Notes: a model not told the origin generated them from the sequence alone. A DNA stretch of 64,000 nucleotides from Proteinivorax hydrogeniformans (GCF_040515995.1 NZ_CP159485.1:1302001-1366000), one strand, 5' to 3'; shown: positions 1 to 9,416, counted from the stretch's first letter. A program made the numbers and translations.

Positions 1-1
1 T

Positions 2-688
2 CCCGTGCTTAGCAGCTTACAAGATGATCCTACTTTACTCAAAAAAGGGTATCAAAAAATTATAAAAAACGCTGTATATATCACGTTTCCTTTTATGCTT
101 GGACTTATGGCTATAGCACCGACAATGATTCCTCTATTTCTAGGAGAGCAGTGGGCTTCTTCGATTGGCTATTTTCAAATATTATGTCTGGCAGGAGCAC
201 TTTACCCCCTTCACGCTATCAACTTAAATATTCTTCAGGTAAAAGGAAGAACTGATTTATTCTTAAAATTTGAAATTGTAAAGAAAGTGGTAGGTCTAAC
301 CTTGATTGTAGTTTCAGTAGTTCTTGAACTAGGCATTGAAGGCTTATTGTGGGCAACTGTAATCAATTCCTATATAAGTTTCTTTATTAATTCATCTAAT
401 TCTAAAGAGTTAGCTAATTATTCTTCACTAGAGCAGCTAAAGGACATCGGTAAGACTGCCTTTAATTCAATTCTTATGACAATAGGGGTCTATATCATTG
501 GCACTAATGTACTGCCCTTTGGATATTTTCTTACACTAATTATTCAGGTCTGTTCTGGAGTGGCCTTATATGTAACACTTTCTTTATTGTTCAAGGTAGA
601 AGAGTTTACTACTATACTAAATATAATTAAACCGTTAGTTGTAAGAGTCCTTAAAAGGGGACATAGTAATTTTAAAATATTCAAATAA
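2..688 (+). CDS. Polysaccharide flippase (Wzx/MATE-like), C-terminal part
   Basis: The reading frame is open from the first bases of the window, so the gene starts upstream and only about 228 C-terminal residues are seen. The opening residues VLSSLQDDP, then a stretch like GYQKIIKNAVYITFPFMLG, match the region after the middle of WzxC-type lipopolysaccharide or O-unit flippases. At least four hydrophobic segments follow, including LTLIVVSVVLELGIEGLLWA and LTIIQVCSGVALYVTL-like stretches. The family exports lipid-linked repeat units across the membrane. The downstream neighbours (WbqC, ATP-grasp, sugar-nucleotide genes) fit a surface-polysaccharide locus. The exact substrate cannot be read from this fragment. 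Confidence 0.75.
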   Translation, partial: PVLSSLQDDPTLLKKGYQKIIKNAVYITFPFMLGLMAIAPTMIPLFLGEQWASSIGYFQILCLAGALYPLHAINLNILQVKGRTDLFLKFEIVKKVVGLTLIVVSVVLELGIEGLLWATVINSYISFFINSSNSKELANYSSLEQLKDIGKTAFNSILMTIGVYIIGTNVLPFGYFLTLIIQVCSGVALYVTLSLLFKVEEFTTILNIIKPLVVRVLKRGHSNFKIFK

Positions 689-916
689 GTTTACCATGCA
701 AAGGAAAGCCTCTAAATAATATTTAACAAAGAATAGAAAAGAAGAAAGGAATTTGTTTAAGATTAATTGCGAATTAAATTCATTAATTATACTTTGATGA
801 GGAATGAGGGGTACAATAAGAATTTAGAGGATTTGTTCGAGTAGATAGTAATTAACAAATGGCTTCAGTTACCTGTTTTGACGTCTAGTATTTACTAATA
901 ATTAGGAGTGATAACT

Positions 917-1627
917 TTGAACGAACATAAAATTGCTGTAATGCAGCCTTACATTTTCCCATATTTAGGTTATTTTCATTTGATACAATCTAGCGAATTA
1001 TTTATTTTTTACGATGATGTTAATTATATTAAGCGAGGATGGATTAACCGTAATAAGGTGCTTTGCAATGGGAAGGAACTATTATTTACAATTCCTGTTC
1101 AGAAGGCCAGCATGAATAAGTTAATTATGGAAATATCACCACTTATTGAAAAAGCCTGGATTGATAAGTTTTATAATCAACTATATCATAGCTACAGAAA
1201 AGCTCCTTATTTTGACGAAGCCATTGAACCGATTATGTCTATTTTTGATACTAAACATAACACTATTTCAGATCTAGCAATAGAGTCCATTACCACGATA
1301 TACTCATATCTAGGAATAAACTTTAAATACAATAAGTCTTCAATTTGTTCTCCAGAAACAAGGGGGATGGACAAGGCTGATAGGCTTATAGAAATTACTA
1401 AGAAGCATGGTTTTGAAAATTATGTAAATGCTCCAGGAGGTAAGCAAATATATTCTAAAGACTATTTTGCAAGTAAAGGTGTAAATCTATCCTTTATCAA
1501 AAGCAGTAATGTAAGTTATTCACAGTACAGTGAAAAATTTGTTGATGGTCTCTCTGTTATTGATGTTATCATGTTTAATAGTAAGGAAGAAACAAAAAAA
1601 CTATTGTCTTTCTATACTATCGAGTAA
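917..1627 (+). CDS. WbqC-family protein
   Basis: About 236 residues. The N-terminus has the WbqC family hallmark MQPYIFPYLGYFHL, followed by FYDDVNYIKRGWINRN and later the glycine-rich NAPGGKQIYSKDYF. WbqC-like proteins occur in O-antigen and capsule loci; their chemistry is poorly established and they have been linked to amino-sugar or acyl modification. A GTG at 908 overlaps the ribosome binding site AGGAG (904-908), so the TTG at 917, with about eight bases of spacing, is the better start. It sits between a flippase and an ATP-grasp ligase, which supports a role in building or decorating a surface glycan. About 210 bases on each side show no further gene. Confidence 0.8.
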   Translation: MNEHKIAVMQPYIFPYLGYFHLIQSSELFIFYDDVNYIKRGWINRNKVLCNGKELLFTIPVQKASMNKLIMEISPLIEKAWIDKFYNQLYHSYRKAPYFDEAIEPIMSIFDTKHNTISDLAIESITTIYSYLGINFKYNKSSICSPETRGMDKADRLIEITKKHGFENYVNAPGGKQIYSKDYFASKGVNLSFIKSSNVSYSQYSEKFVDGLSVIDVIMFNSKEETKKLLSFYTIE

Positions 1628-1845
1628 ATGGTCAAAGAATAAAACTTATTCACTTATGAGGAATTGACAGTTGACTTAAGGCCCAGTGAATGTACAGCAA
1701 AGAACTATAACAATAAAATAGACAAACTTATGGAGGTAAAAGAGGAGTCAAAGAATAGCTGTATTTAAGAAATATTTAAGGAAGTTGTCTAAAAGGAGGA
1801 ATTTACCGGGTTATAACCATGGCTTATTATTAAAGGAGGTTAAAA

Positions 1846-3138
1846 ATGTTAGCAAATAAAAAGTTGTTGGTTTTAGGAGGAAAACCAGCTAGCTCATATG
1901 AAATTGTGCAATATGCAAAAAAGAAGGGTGTCTATACTATTGTGACCGATTTTTTGCCAAAGGAAAAGTCTGGGGCTAAGCAAATAGCAGACGAATGCTG
2001 GGACGTGAGCACTTCAGATTTGGATACATTAGAAAAATTAATAAAGGAAAATGATATAGATGGTGTTTTTACTGGCGTTCATGAGTTTAACATTAAAAAG
2101 ACAATTGAACTTTGTGAAAAGTTAAACCTACCTTTTTATTGTAACAAGGAACAATGGGATCTTTGTTCAAACAAAAGTAAGTTTAAAAAATTATGTAGAG
2201 CTAATAATGTACCAGTTGTCAATGAATATAAGTTTAATGGCGATATAAAAGAGGATGTTATAAAAAAAATTAAATTCCCAGTTATTGTTAAACCGGTAGA
2301 TAGTAGCGGTGGAACAGGAATACAAATATGTAATTCTTCTAAAGAGTTAATTAGTGCGTATAAAGAAGCTTTAAACCATTCAACCACAAAGGAAATTACA
2401 GTAGAAGATTTTATAAAAGGACAAGAATTTTCTGTAGTGTATACTTTGAAAGATGGAAAAATAAGTTTATCCTCGATGTGTGATAAGTACTTTACTCACT
2501 TTTCGGAAAAAACAATCCCTCTACCCGAAGCGTTTATATTTCCGTCTAGGTATCTACATGATTATCTAGAAAAGGAAAATTCAAAAGTTATAAGAATGTT
2601 TCAAAAACAAGGCCTTAGGAATGGTAGTTTATTTTTACAAGGAATCAAAAATGATGATGGTTTTCATTTTTTTGAAATGGGATATAGATTAAGTGGTGGT
2701 GGTGCATATAGATTTATAAGCAAGCTTAACGGCATAAATAACATGGAAATGATGGTTAATTATTCATTAAAAGGAAGTATGACCGGACATAATTTGAGTC
2801 AAGATGATCCCAATTTTAATAAAGTCTGCTGTACATTAAACTTTGTTGTAAAAGAAGGTATAGTAGGCAAAGAAATTGGAATCGAGAACATAAGCAATAA
2901 TAGCAATATTATTTATGTTGAAAAAAGGTATAACGTAGGGGATCGTATAGAAAAAACTGGGACGCTGAGACAAGTTTATATGAGAGTTCACATCATTGAA
3001 GATAATTTCTCAACATTAGAAAAAACCATCCAGCGACTACAATCAAAAATTCGGATTTTAAATGATGAGGGTGAAGATATGGTGACATCTTGGTTTGATA
3101 CTAAAAAACTAAAAGGTTATAGTAACGTTTTTAAATAA
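1846..3138 (+). CDS. ATP-grasp ligase (CarB-like fold)
   Basis: 430 residues. The N-terminal pre-ATP-grasp domain begins LLVLGGKPASSYEIVQYAKK, a nucleotide-binding-like Rossmann start. The ATP-grasp domain carries FPVIVKPVDSSGGTGIQI (lysine and glycine-rich loop, about residues 145-165) and a C-terminal ATP-grasp end with FFEMGYRLSGGGAYRF. Such enzymes make amide or ester bonds through an acyl-phosphate and are common in polysaccharide loci. The strong site AAGGAGG lies at 1834-1840. Placement upstream of a carboxylic-acid gene set and an amino-sugar gene set suggests that it could couple the acid to an amine. That function is inference; the superfamily assignment is secure. Confidence 0.8.
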   Translation: MLANKKLLVLGGKPASSYEIVQYAKKKGVYTIVTDFLPKEKSGAKQIADECWDVSTSDLDTLEKLIKENDIDGVFTGVHEFNIKKTIELCEKLNLPFYCNKEQWDLCSNKSKFKKLCRANNVPVVNEYKFNGDIKEDVIKKIKFPVIVKPVDSSGGTGIQICNSSKELISAYKEALNHSTTKEITVEDFIKGQEFSVVYTLKDGKISLSSMCDKYFTHFSEKTIPLPEAFIFPSRYLHDYLEKENSKVIRMFQKQGLRNGSLFLQGIKNDDGFHFFEMGYRLSGGGAYRFISKLNGINNMEMMVNYSLKGSMTGHNLSQDDPNFNKVCCTLNFVVKEGIVGKEIGIENISNNSNIIYVEKRYNVGDRIEKTGTLRQVYMRVHIIEDNFSTLEKTIQRLQSKIRILNDEGEDMVTSWFDTKKLKGYSNVFK

Positions 3139-3161
3139 ACATAAAAGGTTGATGGCAAAAC

Positions 3162-4514
3162 ATGATGTATAATTTAACAGAACGTTTTATAAATGAAATG
3201 CAGATCTTCTCAGAAGTAAAATTTTCAGATTCTACTCTTAACCAAGCAAAGAGATGCCTATTAGACTATCTAGGTGTAACGTATGCAGGAAGTTTTGCTT
3301 TAGGTAACAAAAAAAGAAGTTTATTGCTAAGTCAATTTGATCGTGGCCTAAAGGAAGCATCACTTATTGGCTTTAATAAGAAGGTCAGCGTTGAAGGTGC
3401 AGCTTATATTAACGGAGTAAGTGGCCATGTACTAGAGTTAGATGATGGTGTTAGATTTGGTGGAATACATCCAGGGGCTCCCATAATATCAGCGCTTCTT
3501 TCATTAGCTGAAAAAGAAAAAATCAGTGGTCAAAACTTACTTAAAGGTATAATAACAGGTTATGAAACAGCAATAAGAATAGCTTCTGCTATCCAGCCCT
3601 TTCATCATAATAGGGGGTATCATCCCACAGGTACATGTGGAACAATTGGTGCTACGGTAGCACTTGCTATTGCTTTGAATTTTACAAATGAGCAACTGAA
3701 GCTTGCATTCACTAATGCAGCAGTCAATGCATCTGGGACACTAAAAGTAATAGAAGGAGCTTCAGAAATCAAGGCACTTAATGCAGGGAATGCATCATTG
3801 AATGCTGTTATGGCAATTCACAGTGCAAGAGTAGGCTTTAAAGTGCCAGAGGATGTTCTCTCGGGTGAAAAGGGTTTTATAAATATGATGGCAGGGGAGT
3901 ATGATGAATCGTTATTACTAAAAGAAAATTCAGAACCTGAAATAGAGAAAGTGTATTTCAAATTATATTCTGCCTGTAGGCACTGTCATTCTCCAATTGA
4001 GGCAGCGTTTAAAATAAGAAAACAAAAGCGCATAGTTCCAGAGGAAATAAAAAAAATAAGGATTAAAACTTATCGTTACGTTATAAACAAACATGATCAT
4101 ACAGATATTTTGGGAACTGCTTCAGCTAAAATGAGTATACCGTATAGCGTTGTGATAGCTTTATTGTTTGGAAGAGCACAAGACAGTGAATTTTCGCTGG
4201 AAAAAATTAAAGACCCAAGTGTTTTGTCTACAATAAACAAAGTTGAAATCATTGAAGATAAAGAATTATCGAAATGGGTACCAGAACGAAGACCGGCGAT
4301 TATAGAAGTAACGCTGTATAATGGGGAGAAGTACAAGCAACAAGTTGATTTTCCCAAAGGAGAGCCAGAAAACCCTCTGACAAATCAAGAGCTGGAAGAA
4401 AAATTTAAAGAACTAGCTATTTATGGTGGAAAATCTGAAGATGAAACATATAAAATTATAAATTGTGTTTTGAATCTGCAAAATAGTCTAGATGACTTGC
4501 TTAAATACTTTTAG
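3162..4514 (+). CDS. MmgE/PrpD family protein (2-methylcitrate dehydratase-like)
   Basis: 450 residues, the usual family length. It begins with the helical MmgE/PrpD pattern (LNQAKRCLLDYLGVTYAG) and has the conserved HVLELDDGVRFGGIHPGA, YHPTGTCGTIGATVALAIAL and YSACRHCHSPIEAA regions. Family members dehydrate methylcitrate, or dehydrate or decarboxylate related tricarboxylic and dicarboxylic acids (for example cis-aconitate decarboxylase). Start codons at 3162 and 3165 are adjacent and cannot be separated. No propionate cycle partners (PrpB, PrpC) are nearby; instead it leads an operon of other small-acid enzymes. It therefore probably acts on a pathway-specific hydroxy acid. Confidence 0.85.
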   Translation: MMYNLTERFINEMQIFSEVKFSDSTLNQAKRCLLDYLGVTYAGSFALGNKKRSLLLSQFDRGLKEASLIGFNKKVSVEGAAYINGVSGHVLELDDGVRFGGIHPGAPIISALLSLAEKEKISGQNLLKGIITGYETAIRIASAIQPFHHNRGYHPTGTCGTIGATVALAIALNFTNEQLKLAFTNAAVNASGTLKVIEGASEIKALNAGNASLNAVMAIHSARVGFKVPEDVLSGEKGFINMMAGEYDESLLLKENSEPEIEKVYFKLYSACRHCHSPIEAAFKIRKQKRIVPEEIKKIRIKTYRYVINKHDHTDILGTASAKMSIPYSVVIALLFGRAQDSEFSLEKIKDPSVLSTINKVEIIEDKELSKWVPERRPAIIEVTLYNGEKYKQQVDFPKGEPENPLTNQELEEKFKELAIYGGKSEDETYKIINCVLNLQNSLDDLLKYF

Positions 4515-4551
4515 AACCAAAGCCAATCTCGAATTTAAAGGAGGTTATGTA

Positions 4552-5514
4552 ATGGGGAATAAATTCAAATTGATTCTTGGAACAATGACCTTTGGTCCTC
4601 AAGCTAATCAAGAGGAAGCAAAAAAAATGACTAAACATTTTATTGAAAAAGGTTATCTAGAGATTGACACTGCTTATGTATATAACGAAGGACAGTCTGA
4701 AAAATTTTTGGGTGAGGCACTTCAACATACAAGACATGCTGGCCTGAGTTTAGCAACGAAAGTGAATCCAAGGGTAACAGGAAAATTAGATGCTGAGGCA
4801 GTAAAAACACAGTTTTCTAAATCTCTAGAAAGATTAAAAATGGATAAGGTAGATACTTTATATTTACATTTTCCAGACCTTTATACGCCCGTAGAAGAAG
4901 CGCTTAAAGCTTGTGCAGAATTATACGGAAAAAGAAAATTTAAACAACTAGGCCTTAGCAACTTTCCAGCATGGATGGTTGTAGATATTTGGCACCTGTG
5001 TAAGAAAAACGGTTGGCCAGCTCCAAAGATTTATCAGGGGGTCTATAATGGATTAAGCAGAAAGGCAGAAAATGAGCTTTTTCCAGCTATAAGGAGATTA
5101 GGGATAAGGTTTTATGCATATAACCCCCTTGCCGGAGGTATTTTATCTGGAAAATATGCAAAATATACGGAAAATCCGGAAGCAGGACGGTTTACCTATA
5201 GACCAAACTATATGGACAGGTACTGGAAAGAATCGTTCTTTGAAGCTTATAGCTTATTAAACAATCGTTGCAAAGAAGAGGGGATACCTATTGTGGAAGC
5301 TGCCTACAGGTGGCTTATGCATCACTCTTTACTAGATGCTAAAGAAGGGGATGGAATCCTCATTGGTGCATCAAGAATTGAGCAGCTTGAACAAAACTTA
5401 GATGTTGCAAACAAAGGACCTTTACCTCAAACTATTCTAGATGCCTTTGAGTTGGCTTGGGAAGACACGAAGTCAGAAAGTCCAGAATATTTCCGTTTTA
5501 TAACAAAAAAGTAA
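4552..5514 (+). CDS. Aldo/keto reductase, AKR7-like
   Basis: 320 residues from the ATG at 4552, which follows AAAGGAGG (4537-4544). An in-frame upstream start at 4492 would overlap the previous gene. The TIM-barrel AKR tetrad is visible: Asp and Tyr in EIDTAYVYNEG, Lys in LATKVNP, His in TLYLHFPD. The sequence ending KQLGLSNFPAW and the block YNPLAGGILSGKY resemble aflatoxin-aldehyde/succinic-semialdehyde reductases (AKR7). It would reduce an aldehyde to an alcohol with NADPH. The next gene is a TPP decarboxylase that would generate an aldehyde from a 2-oxo acid, so the two may act in sequence. Confidence 0.88.
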   Translation: MGNKFKLILGTMTFGPQANQEEAKKMTKHFIEKGYLEIDTAYVYNEGQSEKFLGEALQHTRHAGLSLATKVNPRVTGKLDAEAVKTQFSKSLERLKMDKVDTLYLHFPDLYTPVEEALKACAELYGKRKFKQLGLSNFPAWMVVDIWHLCKKNGWPAPKIYQGVYNGLSRKAENELFPAIRRLGIRFYAYNPLAGGILSGKYAKYTENPEAGRFTYRPNYMDRYWKESFFEAYSLLNNRCKEEGIPIVEAAYRWLMHHSLLDAKEGDGILIGASRIEQLEQNLDVANKGPLPQTILDAFELAWEDTKSESPEYFRFITKK

Positions 5515-5527
5515 TTGGAGGATAAAA

Positions 5528-6676
5528 ATGATTGAACCAAAGAAATTTTATTGCTATCTTAAAGGAGAAGGAATTAGTTTTTTTACGGGGGTGCCAGATT
5601 CATTATTAAATGATTTTTGTTTATATTTATCTGACAATATTTCCAAAGAAGAACATATTATTGCTGCAAATGAAGGAAATGCCATCGGGATTGCAACAGG
5701 AAGCTATTTAGCAACTGGAAAAACACCACTGGTGTATATGCAAAATTCAGGTATTGGGAATGCATTAAACCCGTTAATATCTTTGACAAACAAAGAAACT
5801 TATTCAATACCCATGGTTTTATTAATTGGTTGGAGAGGAGCTCCAGGTACAAATGACTGGACGCATCATAAAAAACAAGGAGAAGAGAGCCCAAGAATCT
5901 TAGAAACTCTTGATATACCTTATAAGGAACTAAACACAACGGAAGATGAAGAAGTTTTGGAAATGATACAATGGGCAACAAAAACAGCGTGTGAAAAAAG
6001 TAGTCCAGTAGCACTTCTGGCAAATAAAGGGGTGTTAGAGAAAGGGCAAAAAAAGGATTTATTATTGGAAGAAAGTGAATTAACCATGTCAAGAGAGGAG
6101 GCAATTGAAACAATTATAAAGACTGTCCCTAAAGATGCGTTATTTGTTGCTACTACTGGAAGAGCAACACGGGAAATCTACGAAGTCAGAAATAAGTGTG
6201 GGATGAATCATGATCATGATTTTTTAAACGTAGGTTCAATGGGACATGCTTCTTCTATAGTAGCTGGAATTGCAATGGGACAGAAAGAGCGCCTAGTAGT
6301 ATGTCTAGATGGGGATGCAGCAGCCCTTATGCATATGGGTGCAATGCCAATTATTGGTTCTTCCGGGCTTTCTAATATACTTCATGTTGTACTTAATAAT
6401 GGAGTTCATGAGTCTGTAGGAGGGCAACCGTCTATAGCGCATAAAATTAATTTTACTGGAGTTGCAAAAAGTGTTGGTTATCAAACCATTGAAGGTGAAG
6501 TAAAGACGAAAAAAGGACTGGTTAACGCTATTAACAGGTTGCTGCTTAATGAAAAAAAACCTGCATTTATTGATATGCACATCCGACAAGGGATTCGTAA
6601 AGATATACCTAAATTAGATGTTTCCTTGGAAGAGGTTAAAAAAAATTTAATGAAAGCTATAAAAAAAACTCAGTAG
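5528..6676 (+). CDS. Phosphonopyruvate decarboxylase-like TPP enzyme
   Basis: 382 residues, the normal length for single-chain phosphonopyruvate decarboxylase. The N-terminal Pyr domain has FTGVPDSLLNDF and the catalytic-glutamate region AANEGNAIGIATG. The sequence PLVYMQNSGIGNALNPL and LLIGWRGAPG are typical of AepY. The C-terminal PP domain has the TPP/Mg motif CLDGDAAALMHMG with NN at the end (VVLNNGVHES). The enzyme decarboxylates 3-phosphonopyruvate to phosphonoacetaldehyde. However, no PEP mutase is present in the window. The loop that in AepY reads roughly GVKDEPQH is here GTNDWTHHKKQG. A related substrate, such as sulfopyruvate or another 2-oxo acid, is therefore possible. Confidence 0.8.
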   Translation: MIEPKKFYCYLKGEGISFFTGVPDSLLNDFCLYLSDNISKEEHIIAANEGNAIGIATGSYLATGKTPLVYMQNSGIGNALNPLISLTNKETYSIPMVLLIGWRGAPGTNDWTHHKKQGEESPRILETLDIPYKELNTTEDEEVLEMIQWATKTACEKSSPVALLANKGVLEKGQKKDLLLEESELTMSREEAIETIIKTVPKDALFVATTGRATREIYEVRNKCGMNHDHDFLNVGSMGHASSIVAGIAMGQKERLVVCLDGDAAALMHMGAMPIIGSSGLSNILHVVLNNGVHESVGGQPSIAHKINFTGVAKSVGYQTIEGEVKTKKGLVNAINRLLLNEKKPAFIDMHIRQGIRKDIPKLDVSLEEVKKNLMKAIKKTQ

Positions 6677-6691
6677 AAAGGAAGTCAGTCC

Positions 6692-7585
6692 ATGAAAGAT
6701 ACAAAAGAGTTTTTAAAAAGAAACAGCTTGCCTGATGGAGATCAGTACGTTCTAAAAACTTCAGATAAAAGGTTTGGAGATGGTGCACAATACCGTTTCG
6801 AAGTGCCTGGAATTCAAGGACCTGGTCCGATGAAATGCCTTTTAGAAGAACTTGATACATATGGCATTGTCATACATCGTGTAACTCAAACAAAGGGTAT
6901 TATGACACTTACGGATGAAGAAATTGAGGGGATGGTAGAGCTATCTGAGAAGCACCAAGTGGAGCTTGTTCTAGCGATAGGGCCAAGAGCCACTTATGAT
7001 ACAAGTGCATCGGTGCATACATCTGAAGGGCAAAGAATGGGGTATCGTCTTCGAGGGCAAGAACAAATCATACGAACAATAGAGGAGGTTAAGAGAGCTT
7101 CAAAATTTGGTTGTAGATCCTTTTTACTATATGACGAAGGCTCATTATGGATTCTAAATAAAGCAAGAGAAGAAGGAGAAATTGCAAAAAATTGCAAGTT
7201 TAAAATTTCTGCTCATACAGGGCACGGAAATCCATGCTCAGCTAAGTTACTAGAAACGATTGGTGCTAACTCTTTTAACCCAGTTAGAGATGTTCAGATA
7301 CAAATGCTTGGCTCAATAAGAGATGCTGTAGGCATTCCAATTGATGTACATACAGAAAACCCAGCTTCTTCAGGTGGATTTATTAGACATTACGAAGTTC
7401 CAGAGATGATTAGAGTAGCTGCACCTATTTATTTAAAAACAGGCGGATCTGTAGCAAAAAATCACAGTTGGGAGACCACAGATGCTGATGCTAAGAAAAG
7501 AGCAAAACAAGTTAGGCTAGTGAAAAGAGTTATTGACAGTTATTATCCTGAGGCAGTATGTTCTCTAAAAGGTTCTATTTTATAA
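6692..7585 (+). CDS. Conserved operon protein, probable TIM-barrel enzyme
   Basis: 297 residues, unrecognised at family level with certainty. The alternating pattern of hydrophobic strands and helices looks like a TIM barrel. Strand ends include HRVTQTKGIM, LVLAIGPRATYD, FKISAHTGHGNPCSAK, GIPIDVHTENPASSGGF and AAPIYLKTGG. Similar proteins are sometimes labelled U32-type peptidases, but I cannot confirm that. The histidine and acidic residues at strand ends (AHTGHG, DVHTEN) could bind a metal or a carboxylate. It follows the TPP decarboxylase by 15 bases with its own GGAAG site and so belongs to the small-acid operon. Its reaction is unknown. Confidence 0.6.
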   Translation: MKDTKEFLKRNSLPDGDQYVLKTSDKRFGDGAQYRFEVPGIQGPGPMKCLLEELDTYGIVIHRVTQTKGIMTLTDEEIEGMVELSEKHQVELVLAIGPRATYDTSASVHTSEGQRMGYRLRGQEQIIRTIEEVKRASKFGCRSFLLYDEGSLWILNKAREEGEIAKNCKFKISAHTGHGNPCSAKLLETIGANSFNPVRDVQIQMLGSIRDAVGIPIDVHTENPASSGGFIRHYEVPEMIRVAAPIYLKTGGSVAKNHSWETTDADAKKRAKQVRLVKRVIDSYYPEAVCSLKGSIL

Positions 7586-7685
7586 ACCAAATAAATTAAG
7601 CTAATCGTGTATTGGGTTACTAAAGAGTAATCAATCAATAAAATAAATAGTAATGTAAATTATTTAAATAAATGGAGGGATTAAC

Positions 7686-8828
7686 ATGAGACATCACCAA
7701 TATAACCCTGATTTTAATTTTGTAAAAGATCCTGTTGAATTTACCAAATATACTGATAGAGAGTTACTCCAATATTGTCTAGGTGCTAATTTATATATGC
7801 CTGGTACAAAAGACATCTTAGATACGGTTATAAAGAAAAAAATTCCGGGTTTAACCTCGATGGTAATGTGCTTTGAGGATGCAATAGCTGAGGAAGATTT
7901 GCCGGAAGCTGAAGAAAATGTTTTCAACTTCTTAAAACAAATGTCACAAATATTAACTTCAGGAACTATTCCCGAAAATGAAGCACCCTTATTTTTCTTT
8001 AGGGTTAGATCACCAGAGCAATTCAAACGTTTTACCAATCGTTTGAGTGCAAGCCAAATTAAAATTATAAGTGGATTTATATTTCCTAAGTTTTCGACAA
8101 AAGATGGTTACTTATACTTAGAACACCTAAAATACTTAAATGATAAATTTGAGGATGTATTATATGGCTTGCCAATTTTAGAAGGGCCAGAAATTGCTTT
8201 TAAAGAAACAAGGACTAGAGAACTAATGGGTATCAAGAATTTGCTTAAACCTTTTAGAGATCTAATACTTAATATTAGAGTAGGTGCAACTGATTTTTCC
8301 TCTAATTTTGGCGTAAGAAGAGGTATGGATTATACTATTTATGACATCTTAATGGTCAGAGATTGTCTTTCTGATATATTGAACTTTTTGTGTAGAGAAG
8401 AGGAAAACTATATAATTTCAGCACCAGTATGGGAATATTTTCTAGCAGATAAAAAGTCTAAACTAGACAGTTCAGTTGAAACAGATATTCATAGTTCTTT
8501 ACTTAAAAGGAACCCTATTGTAAATTCGGCTGTTGATGGCTTGTTAAGAGAGGTAATTCTAGATAAAGCAAATGGTTTTGTGGGTAAGACTATTATTCAT
8601 CCATCTCACTTGAAGTATGTAAATGCTATGCAGGCTGTTACTAGAGAAGAGTATGAAGATGCACTGCAGATTCTAGATACCTCTGGCGGAGTAATAAAAA
8701 GTACAAACAATAATAAAATGAATGAAATTAATCCACACAGGTACTGGGCAGAAAAAACCTATGCAAAAGCTCAAGCATATGGAGTAATTGAAGATAACTC
8801 AAGTTACGCTAAGTTATTTATGGTATAA
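7686..8828 (+). CDS. HpcH/HpaI aldolase / citrate-lyase-type C-C bond lyase
   Basis: 380 residues. LYMPGTKDILDTVIKKK, GLTSMVMCFEDAIAEEDLPEAEENV and LFFFRVRSPEQFKRF correspond to the start of CitE-type lyases (substrate loop, Mg-binding acidic residues, Arg in RVRS). ILNIRVGATDFSSNFGVRRG carries the second metal-binding Asp, and GFVGKTIIHPSHLKYV is the typical C-terminal IHPSH motif. It resembles the longer C-C bond lyase subfamily best known from tellurite-resistance-type clusters (Pfam C-C_Bond_Lyase), rather than CitE itself. It would cleave or form a carbon-carbon bond in a hydroxy-acid, possibly as a thioester. A 100-base gap separates it from the gene before, and its RBS is TGGAGGG. Confidence 0.8.
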   Translation: MRHHQYNPDFNFVKDPVEFTKYTDRELLQYCLGANLYMPGTKDILDTVIKKKIPGLTSMVMCFEDAIAEEDLPEAEENVFNFLKQMSQILTSGTIPENEAPLFFFRVRSPEQFKRFTNRLSASQIKIISGFIFPKFSTKDGYLYLEHLKYLNDKFEDVLYGLPILEGPEIAFKETRTRELMGIKNLLKPFRDLILNIRVGATDFSSNFGVRRGMDYTIYDILMVRDCLSDILNFLCREEENYIISAPVWEYFLADKKSKLDSSVETDIHSSLLKRNPIVNSAVDGLLREVILDKANGFVGKTIIHPSHLKYVNAMQAVTREEYEDALQILDTSGGVIKSTNNNKMNEINPHRYWAEKTYAKAQAYGVIEDNSSYAKLFMV

Positions 8829-8887
8829 AGTTTCTAAGCACTATGTTTCTTGTTCTACGTTCTAACAAGGAAGGAAGAGGTGATAAA

Positions 8888-9391
8888 ATGAAACCAGTTA
8901 TCACACCAATTACCGAAGATGATATTAGTAATCTTTCTATAGGTGATATGATCTTAATTTCAGGAATTATCTATACGGGACGAGATGCCGCATTACCCAA
9001 AATTGTCTCTCTGATTAACGAAGGTTGCTTAAAAGAATCGGGAATTGACTTAAAAGGAAAAGCTATTTTTCATACTGCTGTAAGTCCAGCTGGAATTGGG
9101 CCTACTTCTAGTAATAAACTTGATATAGAAAGTAGTATTCCTGAACTTTCTAAAGCTGGTGTTAAGATTCACTTAGGTAAGGGTGCTTTAAAGAACACTA
9201 CAGTACAATCTTTAAATGAACATAATTCAGTTTACGCTACTGTCCCACCAGTTACTGCTTTACTTTCTAGCAAAATAAAGACTAAGAAAGTTGTTGCTTT
9301 CCCTGAGCAAGGTATGGAAGCATTTCACCTTCTTGAAGTTGATGGCTTTCCAGCAATTGTAACTGCAGCCCATGGGAAAACACTATTTTAA
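8888..9391 (+). CDS. Fe-S hydro-lyase, beta subunit (tartrate dehydratase / fumarase C-terminal type)
   Basis: 167 residues from the ATG at 8888, preceded by GGAAGAGGTG. IGDMILISGIIYTGRDAALPKI, IFHTAVSPAGIGPTSSNK and the ending GFPAIVTAAHGKTLF are the hallmarks of the fumarase class-I C-terminal domain, also called TtdB. This domain forms part of the active site with the alpha subunit. The beta gene precedes the alpha gene here, the reverse of the common ttdA-ttdB order. The enzyme would add or remove water on a fumarate-, tartrate- or methylfumarate-like diacid. Confidence 0.88.
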   Translation: MKPVITPITEDDISNLSIGDMILISGIIYTGRDAALPKIVSLINEGCLKESGIDLKGKAIFHTAVSPAGIGPTSSNKLDIESSIPELSKAGVKIHLGKGALKNTTVQSLNEHNSVYATVPPVTALLSSKIKTKKVVAFPEQGMEAFHLLEVDGFPAIVTAAHGKTLF

Positions 9392-9416
9392 GGTCATTGG
9401 ACAAGGAGGGCGACTA

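Noticed and set aside
5658-6113. 151-codon frame on the - strand opposite the TPP decarboxylase gene
   Set aside because: It lies fully within a well-supported + strand gene, is hydrophobic by antisense composition, and has no start signals.
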